Part shown: one piece after another, positions 33,918-41,481 of the stretch
Position numbering within the stretch: the first letter of the stretch is position 1
Layout: every line of letters begins with the position of its first letter
Assembly: GCA_003612285.1 (NCBI GenBank)
Contig: RAYE01000015.1
Coordinates: forward strand, 1-64,000
Length of the DNA: 64,000 nucleotides
From: a bacterium D16-51
Lineage (GTDB): Bacteria; Bacillota; Clostridia; Lachnospirales; Lachnospiraceae
Reading direction: 5' to 3'
The notes under the pieces: model-generated
What the model saw: the letters and a program-made list of their open reading frames with translations, nothing else
Database searches by the model: none
What the model was told of the DNA's origin: nothing
Program-made: the position numbers and the translations under genes

Positions 33918-34915
33918 ATGGAAAAAACAGATATTGCAAAATATACGATTAAGGACAGCCTTTTTACAAATTTATTTCAGGATAAAAAAGGTGCGAAGCC
34001 TTTCCAGGCTCGAAAACACCTCGCCAGGCAAGGCTACTGTCGCACCTAAGAAGAACGCAAAACCAGCGTTCTTCACACTCAAATCGGCGAAGTTTCCTAT
34101 CGCATAAAAAATACCTGATTCAGTTATACCGGGCGCTTCACCCAGAAGATACAGAGACTACGGAAGATGAACTAAAGGACATCACGATTAAAAACATATT
34201 GGTAGACGCGTGCTATAACGATTTGGGCTTCACAGTAGGGAACAAAATTATGATTCTGACTGAGGCTCAGACCACATGGACGATGAATATCATAATCCGG
34301 GCATTGATGTATCTGGTACAATCCTATCATGAGTATTTTGAACGTAGGAACGATAACCTTTACGGTAGTAAAAAAGTAAAGCTGCCAAAAGCAGAATTAT
34401 ATGTGATATTCACCGGAAAATGGGTAAGCAAACCAGAATATGTTTCCCTTTCAGAAGAATTTTGGGGTGGGGAGAAATGCGCCATTGATGTAAAGGTGAA
34501 AATGATATACGATGGCAAGAACAATGATATTATCAGCCAGTACGTTGCCTTTACAAAAGTATATGACGAGCAAGTAAAATTATATGGACGAACCAGGGAA
34601 GCAGTTACCAATACCATCAACATCTGTAAAAACAGGGATGTTCTAAAAGAGTATTTATCGAGCAGGGAAAAGGAGGTTGTTGACATGATGATGACATTGT
34701 TTGATGAAGAACAGGTAATGCGTGCTTATGTGGAAAGCGAGCGAAAGGAAGCTGCAAAAAAAGCATCCGTGATTTCAGCGATTGAGATATATCAGGAAAT
34801 GGGTTTGCCTGTTTCAGAAACAATTAAAAAGGTTGCAGGAAAATATAAACTTGAAGAAAACGATGCAGAAGCATGGGTTCAGCGATATTGGAAAACAGAA
34901 AGGGGAAACCAATAG
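33918..34915 (+). pseudogene. Rpn-family recombination-promoting nuclease/putative transposase, interrupted
   Basis: The first 24 codons (MEKTDIAKYTIKDSLFTNLF, QDKK) are separated from YLIQLYRALHPEDTETTEDE... by 122 inserted bases. Removing them restores one frame of 291 residues with VDACYNDLGFTVGNKIMILT, EAQTTWTMN, AELYVIFTGKW and the C-terminal KEVVDMMMTLFDEEQVMRAY. This is the PD-(D/E)XK Rpn/YhgA-like family common in Lachnospiraceae. As it stands the insertion shifts the frame, so only a 5'-truncated product from an internal start could be made. Intact promoter and ribosome site (GAAGGA). Confidence 0.8.
33990..34111. mobile_element. 114-bp element plus 8-bp target duplication inside the Rpn gene
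   Basis: The element (33990-34103) runs from GGTGCGAAGCC to TTTCCTATCGC and is flanked by ATAAAAAA on both sides (33982-33989, 34104-34111). Excising element plus one duplicate restores the host reading frame exactly. The ends are not inverted repeats. Internal stems are GGTGCGA/TCGCACC and GAAGAACGC/GCGTTCTTC. A nearly identical copy lies at 15290. Confidence 0.8.
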
Positions 34916-35069
34916 TTTTCATAATCAAGAAGAAGAGAACGGTTTTACTATTGGCTTACTACTTTTTACTTTAACGGAAGGATTGCCCGGTTTTCAGCCG
35001 GGTAATTCATCTGTTTTTATGCTGGTTTGCGTGCTTTGTTGGTGTTGTTTCTAATTTGCTTCTAAAAAA

Positions 35070-35336
35070 TTATATGTAATCAAGTAAGATGGATTTACCA
35101 CGCCTACCATTTTCTTCCTTTATTTTCTTTAATAAATTATTTAAATTATCAGAGTAATCTAAATCATTGTCCAACAATTCTACTTTTCTTGTAAACGAGT
35201 AATATTCATGATTTAGTAATTGAAGTATTTCTGTTAGTAATGTTGTTTTGGAATTGGTGACAAGTTTATTTATTATAGAGATATCTTTGGAAGCACAATA
35301 TCTCATCCACATATCAGGATAATATCTTACATACAT
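35070..35336 (-). CDS. Hypothetical protein, possibly a gene fragment
   Basis: An 88-residue frame with mostly helical, charged composition (YCASKDISIINKLVTNSKTT, LNHEYYSFTRKVELLDNDLD). No family recognised. There is no ribosome site before the ATG, so this may be the 3' part of a decayed gene. Spacer 34916-35069 has only a CCCGG/CCGGG stem; 35337-35540 shows nothing. Confidence 0.3.
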   Translation of the reverse strand: MYVRYYPDMWMRYCASKDISIINKLVTNSKTTLLTEILQLLNHEYYSFTRKVELLDNDLDYSDNLNNLLKKIKEENGRRGKSILLDYI

Positions 35337-35540
35337 ACTGAAAACATATAGACAAATATAAAGTATGTTTAATTTGGATAATTTTATATAGTCATTTTAA
35401 TTCTGATGCCTGTAGTGCAATACTTTTTTCCCAATAACCTAATAAAGATTTGTGCTGATAACCGACACAAACCCATACATTAATCAAATGCATAATCGCC
35501 AATACTTATCACATCATCTGGTATCACTATTTAATTAAGA

Positions 35541-35700
35541 TTAGGAACTGTAAATAATTAACTTGAACCGTTTGCTGGTCTGCTTTTTCAAATGCTGCAT
35601 CAAAAAGCCTCGACAATGCCCACATTGCCTACGTTTTTTCTTTGCACTCGAAAAAATATCCTTCACAACTCGTTCAATTAATTTATTTACAGTTCCTTAG
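35541..35700. repeat. 160-bp element with AGGAACTGT terminal inverted repeats
   Basis: The left end TTAGGAACTGTAAATAATTA then ACTTGAAC is mirrored by the right end GTTCAATTAATTTATTTACA then GTTCCTTAG. This is the longest member of the AGGAACTGT family; the shorter hairpins elsewhere look like versions with the centre deleted. No coding capacity. Confidence 0.6.
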
Positions 35701-35748
35701 AATCCCACATTAAACGCCCATCCTGATTATTTTTATTCTGATTCAGCC

Positions 35749-38163
35749 CTACTTAAATTTAGACAATTTCACTTTTCTCTTATCCACAGTTATCTTTGCC
35801 TTAAATGTCTTAGAACTTCCATTTTCCAAAGTTACTTTTACCGTAATAGTTGCCTTGCCTTTCTTTATGCCCTTTACTACTCCTTTTGAATTTACAGTAG
35901 CTACTTTTTTCTTGTTGCTGGAGAATTTCACGCTTTTTATATCGCTTGCATACAGCCCTTCCGGGTAATTCAGTTTTATCTTTGTTGTTTTGCCTTTTTT
36001 AAATGTTTTCTTTGTTACGCTTATTGTAAGTTCCTGCAGCAACGTATCTAATGATACTTCATTTTCTGCCTGATGGACATAAATCTCATGGCTTGCTAAG
36101 CCTGGAGCACTAATCGTGATATACCCGCTCCTTTCCTGGTAGGTATCATTTTCCTTGACAAGGATATAAAAATCCCCTGCCCCTGTCCCTTCCACAGAAG
36201 CGTACTCTTCCGCATAATACCAGTTATCTTTTAAGATTCTAATCCAGCTTTCCGATGACGTCACTGTCCATTTTGTGTCCTCGCTGGCAGAAATATGCAC
36301 CGGCCCGTCCAATGCCCTTGACGGCTCATCAAAATATGCTGTCTCCCTGTCTACCTGCAAATATGATGCGGCTTTCCCCATCTGTGTTACTGTTACCGTC
36401 TCAGACAGGCTTCCCCCTGCATGCGATATTGTTATTGTGGCAGTACGTTCCGCCCCTGTATTTTTTTCTGCCACCAGGTAAATATATCCGTCGCCGTCCA
36501 ATGTTATGGAATCCATCCCGTCTGCAAACGAAGGGTTCCTCTCGGTGGAGATTTTCAGCCATCCTGCATCTTCCACTGCTGCAGTAAATGCGCCTGTGCG
36601 TGAAGTTTTCACAAAGATGGCATTGTTATAAAAATAGCCGCTGTCATCTGCCGTCTTACTTGTGCTGTCTACCGTAAGGACTGCCTTTGTGCCTTCCTGC
36701 ACAACTTCAATTGTCTCGGTTGTCTCCCCATCTTCATGCGTTACGGTAACCTGCCCTGTCCGCACTTCATCCGATGGGTTTTCACTTACAAAAACGTAAA
36801 ATGTACCTGCCGCCTCAAATGATACATTAGATGATGCACTGCTGCTATAACTGCTGCTCCCTACCTTTATCCACGAATTGCCGTTATTGCTGACAGAAAA
36901 GCCCCCTGTTTTATTTGTATCTACTTTCACAGACGGGACACTCGTTTTCCCTCTTGCATTGGCAGTAATTTTCTTTGCGGAGACATCCAACGAGGCTTTA
37001 GCGGCCTCCTGCTTTACCACAACCTTTTCCGTTACGGTCTTATCCCCATACTCTGCCGTAATGGTAATCTCCCCTGTCCTCGGCACTGCAGAAGTATTTT
37101 CATATGCAAATACATAAAAGCTTTCTGTCCATTCCTTCCCATCCCCGGACAGCCAGATTGTACTGCCTGCTGATGCCGATGCATTCTTTTTGCATACCTT
37201 CAGCCAGGAATCACTTGAGCTTACGGTACAGCTATACGAATTTGTCACCGTCAGATCCACCTTGTTGCCTCCAAAAGTCCCCTGCGCATCTGCACTAAGC
37301 TCTGTCTGACTGACACTTATCCCCAGCTCTGGTGTTGGGGTTGCAGTTGGTGTCGGTGTTGGACTTGCAGTAGGAGTTGGCGACGGCGTTGGGGTTATTG
37401 GCGCAAAGGTAACACCCATTGCCGGAGTTGGTGATGGCGTTGGAATCGGGGTCGGCGTTACCACTGGATTAATAGCAGTATCTGTTTTAACAGTTATACC
37501 GTAACTATTTGCATATGTTTCTGCAACAGAACCAGGCGATGCGTAAATCACAAGCAAATTAGAACAATCCGAAAATGCCTCCTCTCCTATAATTGTTACA
37601 CTATCTGGTATTGTTATGCTTTCTAAACTTGAACAAGAATAAAATGCTCTCTTCCCTATACTTGTTACACTATCCGGTATTGTTATGCTTTTTAAACTTA
37701 AACAAGAACAAAATGCACACATCCCTATACTTGTTACACCACCCTGAATTGTTATGCTTTTTACACTTGAACAAGAAAAAAATGCAAAATCCCCTATACT
37801 TGTTACACTATCCGGTATTGTTATGCTTTTTAAACTTGAACAAAAAGAAAATGCACACCACCCTATGCTTGTTACACTATCTGGTATTGTTATGCTTTCT
37901 AATTTTGAACAATAATAAAATGCCTGTTCCCCTATACTAGTCACTTTTAACCCATCAACCGTCTCAGGAATCTCTATCGCTGTAGCACTTGTAGTTGCCC
38001 CTGCTATCTCCGCTGTTCCATCCGCTTTAACAGCATACCACCATCCCACTCCAGCTGCCTTTGCGGTCTTTCCTACTGCTGGCTGCAAAATCGGCACGTA
38101 CACCCCAAAAATTAACAGGTATGCTGCTATTTTCTTTATTACTTTTCTAGTTTTTTCTTTCAT
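35749..38163 (-). CDS. Secreted multidomain surface protein: BspA-type LRRs, BACON-like domains, Ig-like domain
   Basis: An 804-residue exported protein. A signal peptide (about 1-36) is followed by six BspA-type leucine-rich repeats of 23 residues (SLKSITIPDSVTSIG), a Pro/Thr-rich linker (PTPIPTPSPTP, about 240-285), four BACON-like beta domains of about 105 residues each ending in a V-x-Q-x-G or similar motif, and a C-terminal Big_2-like Ig domain (KVATVNSKGVVKGIKKGKAT). Likely a surface adhesin or glycan-binding protein; no LPXTG anchor. GGAAGGTGG precedes the start. Confidence 0.8.
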   Translation of the reverse strand: MKEKTRKVIKKIAAYLLIFGVYVPILQPAVGKTAKAAGVGWWYAVKADGTAEIAGATTSATAIEIPETVDGLKVTSIGEQAFYYCSKLESITIPDSVTSIGWCAFSFCSSLKSITIPDSVTSIGDFAFFSCSSVKSITIQGGVTSIGMCAFCSCLSLKSITIPDSVTSIGKRAFYSCSSLESITIPDSVTIIGEEAFSDCSNLLVIYASPGSVAETYANSYGITVKTDTAINPVVTPTPIPTPSPTPAMGVTFAPITPTPSPTPTASPTPTPTATPTPELGISVSQTELSADAQGTFGGNKVDLTVTNSYSCTVSSSDSWLKVCKKNASASAGSTIWLSGDGKEWTESFYVFAYENTSAVPRTGEITITAEYGDKTVTEKVVVKQEAAKASLDVSAKKITANARGKTSVPSVKVDTNKTGGFSVSNNGNSWIKVGSSSYSSSASSNVSFEAAGTFYVFVSENPSDEVRTGQVTVTHEDGETTETIEVVQEGTKAVLTVDSTSKTADDSGYFYNNAIFVKTSRTGAFTAAVEDAGWLKISTERNPSFADGMDSITLDGDGYIYLVAEKNTGAERTATITISHAGGSLSETVTVTQMGKAASYLQVDRETAYFDEPSRALDGPVHISASEDTKWTVTSSESWIRILKDNWYYAEEYASVEGTGAGDFYILVKENDTYQERSGYITISAPGLASHEIYVHQAENEVSLDTLLQELTISVTKKTFKKGKTTKIKLNYPEGLYASDIKSVKFSSNKKKVATVNSKGVVKGIKKGKATITVKVTLENGSSKTFKAKITVDKRKVKLSKFK
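37593..37940. repeat. 69-bp tandem repeats encoding LRR units
   Basis: About five units with a 69-base period, for example cttgttacactatccggtat recurring every 69 bases. Each encodes one 23-residue leucine-rich repeat. High identity between units makes copy-number change likely. Confidence 0.8.
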
Positions 38164-38220
38164 AAACTTCCACCTTCCTTATTTATATTTCCGTTACATA
38201 GTCTAATCAATGTTTGCGAC

Positions 38221-38256
38221 AAAAAGGTTTGTACCAAGCCTGGCACAAACCCTTTT
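38221..38256 (-). terminator. Terminator after the VWA protein gene
   Basis: GGGTTTGTGCC-aggctt-GGTACAAACC followed by TTTTT on the minus strand, about 70 bases after the stop. Confidence 0.75.
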
Positions 38257-38325
38257 GTTCCACCATAGATGGTACAAACATAGTTATTGACTGAGCAGTA
38301 ACAAACATTCCATACATCCATTATG

Positions 38326-39771
38326 CTATTTCACATAAACTGTTGTTTTATATTTAAATTCACTGTTATCCGCCAATATAACCGTTGTTGTAATAATAGC
38401 CTTTCCTTTCTTCTTTCCGGTTACTTTTCCCTTTGCATTTACAGATGCTACAGAACTTTTGTTAGAACGGTATGTAACGCTATCTACATTACTCTCCCAT
38501 ATGTCATCAATCTCTTCCTCTTCCTTATCCTCTTTAAATTCCTCCGTCAAAGCTACTTTAATATTAAAACTCTTTTTCTTGGCGATTGTCTTCTTAGCTG
38601 GTGTAACCCTAATATCCCCTTTTGATATTTCAATCGCTACAGAAATCCCTTCTGGATCAAATACGGTAATATCATAACTTCCCGTAAAAGCGCCGTCCTC
38701 TGTTGAGGCCTCAACTTTTGCGGTTCCTTCTTTTAACCCTGTCACTTTACACGTAAGGGTATCTTCAGAAACTTCAATACTTGCAACATCTTTATCAGAC
38801 ACGTTCCAAGTAACTTTCTTGCCTGTAACCGTTTCCGGCAGGATAACTGCCTTAAGTTCTGCAGTATTCCCCACCTTTATCGTGTTGTCGCCTTTGCAGG
38901 TCACTTTTATCGTTTTAATCTCATGCGACCTTTCATTTATAATTGTTGTAAAAATCACATCCGCCAACTTTTTCAAATCCTCTGAAAAAGTCGGTGATTC
39001 TATATCAAAAAAATGTTTCTGGCTATCTGTTTCGTCTACTATACTTTTATAGATGTCATAATGATGAGGTTCGGTAATTACAGACATGTTTATATTCTGT
39101 TCCTTTAATTCCTGAAACATTGATGATTCTGTATACCCAAAGTTATTTTCCACCTTATATTCTGAATCTGAAAGGACAATCACAAATTTATGTGCATCTT
39201 CCCCAAAATCAAATGTCTTCCCATCAACAACATAGCCTAATGCATCCAGAACGGTTTCCGGATTATCTCCTCCATCTCCATCTTTAATATTTGCCTTAAC
39301 ATCCTGCAGCGTCTTAACCATTTCCTCCGTAGAAGTATGCCATGGACTTCCTCCAACAGTGTGCACCACAGTGCTGTCTTTTCCATCATATGTAATATCC
39401 TTATATTCTACCACTGCCATCCTAGGCTTTACTTTTACTTCCTTCCCCTCCATATGCTCCACAGTTTTCTCTTCCAGATATTTTGAAAATGCCTCAATAT
39501 TATCCGCAACATTCTGGATGTACGGCGCCATAGAGCCGGTAGAATCAACTACAAATACAATATCTGCCGGTTCTACTGCATTTACTATCTCAGGATCATC
39601 CGGCACCACTGTTATGTCTTCATCAATTTTTGTATCAACATTCGATGTTTCTTCCCTGTCATCCCCTTCTGATATAGGGTCTCTGTTAATTGTTACTGCG
39701 CCTGCATGTATTGATGGAACAACACATGCCGCACACAAAAAAAGTGTTAAGAACAATTTAATTTTTCTCAT
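38326..39771 (-). CDS. Secreted von Willebrand factor A protein with Ig-like domains
   Basis: A 481-residue exported protein with a signal peptide cleaved near SIHAGA. The VWA domain (about 65-285) has the MIDAS motif DSTGSM and a later D in VLSDSEY. Then follow a Big_2-like domain (AELKAVILPETVTGKKVTWN) and a C-terminal Ig-like domain (SNKSSVASVNAKGKVTGKKK). The second ATG is chosen since AGGAGGG needs the 6-base gap. The C-terminal domain is nearly the same as that of the next gene, suggesting a shared binding target. Confidence 0.8.
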   Translation of the reverse strand: MRKIKLFLTLFLCAACVVPSIHAGAVTINRDPISEGDDREETSNVDTKIDEDITVVPDDPEIVNAVEPADIVFVVDSTGSMAPYIQNVADNIEAFSKYLEEKTVEHMEGKEVKVKPRMAVVEYKDITYDGKDSTVVHTVGGSPWHTSTEEMVKTLQDVKANIKDGDGGDNPETVLDALGYVVDGKTFDFGEDAHKFVIVLSDSEYKVENNFGYTESSMFQELKEQNINMSVITEPHHYDIYKSIVDETDSQKHFFDIESPTFSEDLKKLADVIFTTIINERSHEIKTIKVTCKGDNTIKVGNTAELKAVILPETVTGKKVTWNVSDKDVASIEVSEDTLTCKVTGLKEGTAKVEASTEDGAFTGSYDITVFDPEGISVAIEISKGDIRVTPAKKTIAKKKSFNIKVALTEEFKEDKEEEEIDDIWESNVDSVTYRSNKSSVASVNAKGKVTGKKKGKAIITTTVILADNSEFKYKTTVYVK

Positions 39772-39814
39772 TGCCATCCCTCCTAGCTATATTTCCAACG
39801 ATAATTTAAACAAA

Positions 39815-39860
39815 AGGGGAGCAGGATATACCAGCCGCCGTCTGGTATATCCTTTCCCCG
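39815..39860 (-). terminator. Strong terminator after the small Ig-like protein gene
   Basis: GGATATACCAG/CTGGTATATCC extended by GGGG/CCCC, then TTTTGTTT on the minus strand. Confidence 0.8.
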
Positions 39861-39888
39861 TTTTTTCTATCCTACCGCCTGCAAAACA

Positions 39889-40368
39889 CTATTTTGTCAC
39901 ATAAACTTTTGTTTTATAGATGCCTTCCGAACCATCCCTAAAAGTCACAGTTGTTTTAATAATAGCGCTTCCTTTTTTCTTACCCTTAACTTTCCCATTG
40001 CTGTTTACAGATGCCACAGAACTCTTAGTAGAACGGAACGTGATATCATCAATACACTCGTCCACAAGTTCATCCCATTCCTCGTCCGGTATCTCTCCAT
40101 ACTCCTTTTCACAGGCAGAGCTTTGATACAAATTAACCGTAAAAGATTTGCCAACCTTTATTGTTTTCTTTGCCGGATTTACTACAACATATCCCTTAGT
40201 AAGCTCTATGCTGTCTGCTTCTTCCGCATCGTCATCATCCCATGCATCTGTATCATCGTTCTCCTCTGCTGATGCCACTATAGGAGCTTTCGATAACATG
40301 TACCCTGCCGGAACAGAAGCCGCCCCAACAATTGCTGCTAAACCTAACACTAATAATTTTTTTCTCAT
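39889..40368 (-). CDS. Small secreted Ig-like (Big_2) domain protein
   Basis: A 159-residue exported protein. The signal peptide MRKKLLVLGLAAIVGAASVP precedes an acidic linker (NDDTDAWDDDDAEEAD) and one Ig-like domain (about 55-159) ending STKSSVASVNSNGKVKGKKK, IYKTKVYVTK. The domain is a close paralogue of the C-terminus of the downstream VWA protein. The start follows AAAGGAG. A terminator-like palindrome just before the ribosome site may attenuate expression. Confidence 0.75.
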   Translation of the reverse strand: MRKKLLVLGLAAIVGAASVPAGYMLSKAPIVASAEENDDTDAWDDDDAEEADSIELTKGYVVVNPAKKTIKVGKSFTVNLYQSSACEKEYGEIPDEEWDELVDECIDDITFRSTKSSVASVNSNGKVKGKKKGSAIIKTTVTFRDGSEGIYKTKVYVTK

Positions 40369-40393
40369 AATGATAAATCTCCTTTCATAAAAA

Positions 40394-40468
40394 CGGATGA
40401 AAAAGTATACTTTTTCATCCGCCAAATTTCTTCTGGTGATTTATATATATTATGTAACCTGTAAACAA
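40394..40468 (-). promoter_or_regulatory. Promoter and candidate leader attenuator of the Ig-like protein gene
   Basis: On the minus strand TTGTTT (40463-40468), 17-base spacer, TATAAA (40440-40445). Downstream, 40394-40421 is a perfect 28-bp palindrome (CGGATGAAAAAGTA and its complement) followed by TTTTT and, 8 bases on, AAAGGAG. This is terminator-shaped yet lies before the gene. Spacer 40469-40561 also has a plus-strand TTGACT-17-TATACT pair of unknown use. Confidence 0.45.
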
Positions 40469-40561
40469 AAAAAATAATTTTTTTATTGACTTTTTGTATA
40501 ATATGCTATATACTGAATCTAGTTTTGAATTCTGAAATAGAAATCAGAAAAGTATACCTTT

Positions 40562-41179
40562 TTAGTTAGGGCATTCTTCCTTTTCACATTTTACAGCTTT
40601 ACTGTAAAATGTTTTTTCTTTCATACCGCATTTTTGTGCTGCTTCTTTCATTGAAATTTTTCCCATTCTCCAATCCTTGCGTAATTGATGGAAATTATCT
40701 GGCAAAGGAATAGGCGGCCTTCCAAACCTGACGCCCTTTAGCTTCGCTGCGGCAATCCCTTCCGCCTGTCTCTGCTTGATAGTAACACGTTCATTTTCTG
40801 CCACATACCCCAGCAAAGAAAGCACAAGATCGCTAATAAAAGTCCCCAAAAGATTTTTCTGCCGCCTGGTATCAAGAACAGGCATATCCAGCACTACAAT
40901 GTCAGCGCCCTTTTCTTTCGTGATAATACGCCACTGTTCATTTAAATCAAGATAATTCCTTCCCAGTCGGTCAATCGATTTAATATACAACACAGAATCG
41001 CTATCCAGCTTTTTTAGCATTTTCTTATACTGTGGCCGTTCAAAATCCTTCCCTGATAACTTGTCCATGTAAATCTGCCGCTCTGGAATCCCGCTTTCAA
41101 GTAATGCAATCTTCTGCCTGTCCTCATTCTGGTCTTTCCCAGATACCCTCATGTAGCCATAAACCTTTTGACCTTCCAT
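40562..41179 (-). CDS. Serine recombinase/resolvase
   Basis: A 205-residue resolvase. Catalytic serine in YGYMRVSGKDQNEDRQ, then the family segments DKLSGKDFERPQYKKMLKKL, VLYIKSIDRLGRNYLDL and AENERVTIKQRQAEGI. A C-terminal helix-turn-helix (ISMKEAAQKCGMKEKTFYSK) binds the recombination site. It looks intact. AAAGGAGG sets the second ATG as start. No transposase accompanies it; it could be a remnant of a transposon or an inversion system. Confidence 0.85.
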   Translation of the reverse strand: MEGQKVYGYMRVSGKDQNEDRQKIALLESGIPERQIYMDKLSGKDFERPQYKKMLKKLDSDSVLYIKSIDRLGRNYLDLNEQWRIITKEKGADIVVLDMPVLDTRRQKNLLGTFISDLVLSLLGYVAENERVTIKQRQAEGIAAAKLKGVRFGRPPIPLPDNFHQLRKDWRMGKISMKEAAQKCGMKEKTFYSKAVKCEKEECPN

Positions 41180-41260
41180 AGTCATCCTCCTTTGATAATA
41201 TATATTTTTTAATGTTACGGTTTCCAGCCGATTTCAGCTCTTTTCCGAAAATTGACCGGA

Positions 41261-41297
41261 AGGAACTGATAATAATTTAATTTATTAACAGTTCCCA
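41261..41297. repeat. AGGAACTGATAATA inverted repeat
   Basis: AGGAACTGATAATAA and TTATTAACAGTTCCC pair around a short A/T loop; member of the AGGAACTGT family. Confidence 0.5.
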
Positions 41298-41357
41298 AAC
41301 AATAACATTTCAATACTTATATTAACACAATTTTCATCTTTTTATTTGCCCAATATA

Positions 41358-41398
41358 ATACGCAGTGTGCAAAAATATTATTTTTACATACTGCGTAT
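41358..41398. promoter_or_regulatory. Inverted repeat ATACGCAGT...ACTGCGTAT
   Basis: Perfect 9-bp arms spaced by 23 bases, between the resolvase and the GTPase gene. It could be a resolvase subsite, an operator or part of a terminator; no T run follows. Seen directly, function not known. Confidence 0.3.
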
Positions 41399-41481
41399 AA
41401 ATTCTTCCGGTTAAAAATCATTTTACATTCTATGGCAGATACCATCCAGCATTATGATTTGCGGTTAGCAGCAGCCTCCAT

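Noticed and set aside
37104-37298. Other short plus-strand frames across 35.7-40.4 kb
   Set aside because: They are antisense to the three secreted protein genes, which have signal peptides, ribosome sites and terminators.
37593-37940. Regularly spaced repeats as a CRISPR array
   Set aside because: The 69-bp period encodes leucine-rich repeats in frame in a secreted protein, with no unique spacers.
40486-40514. Plus-strand TTGACT-17-TATACT promoter
   Set aside because: It would drive transcription antisense into the resolvase gene with no gene to read; probably chance in A/T-rich DNA, so only mentioned.
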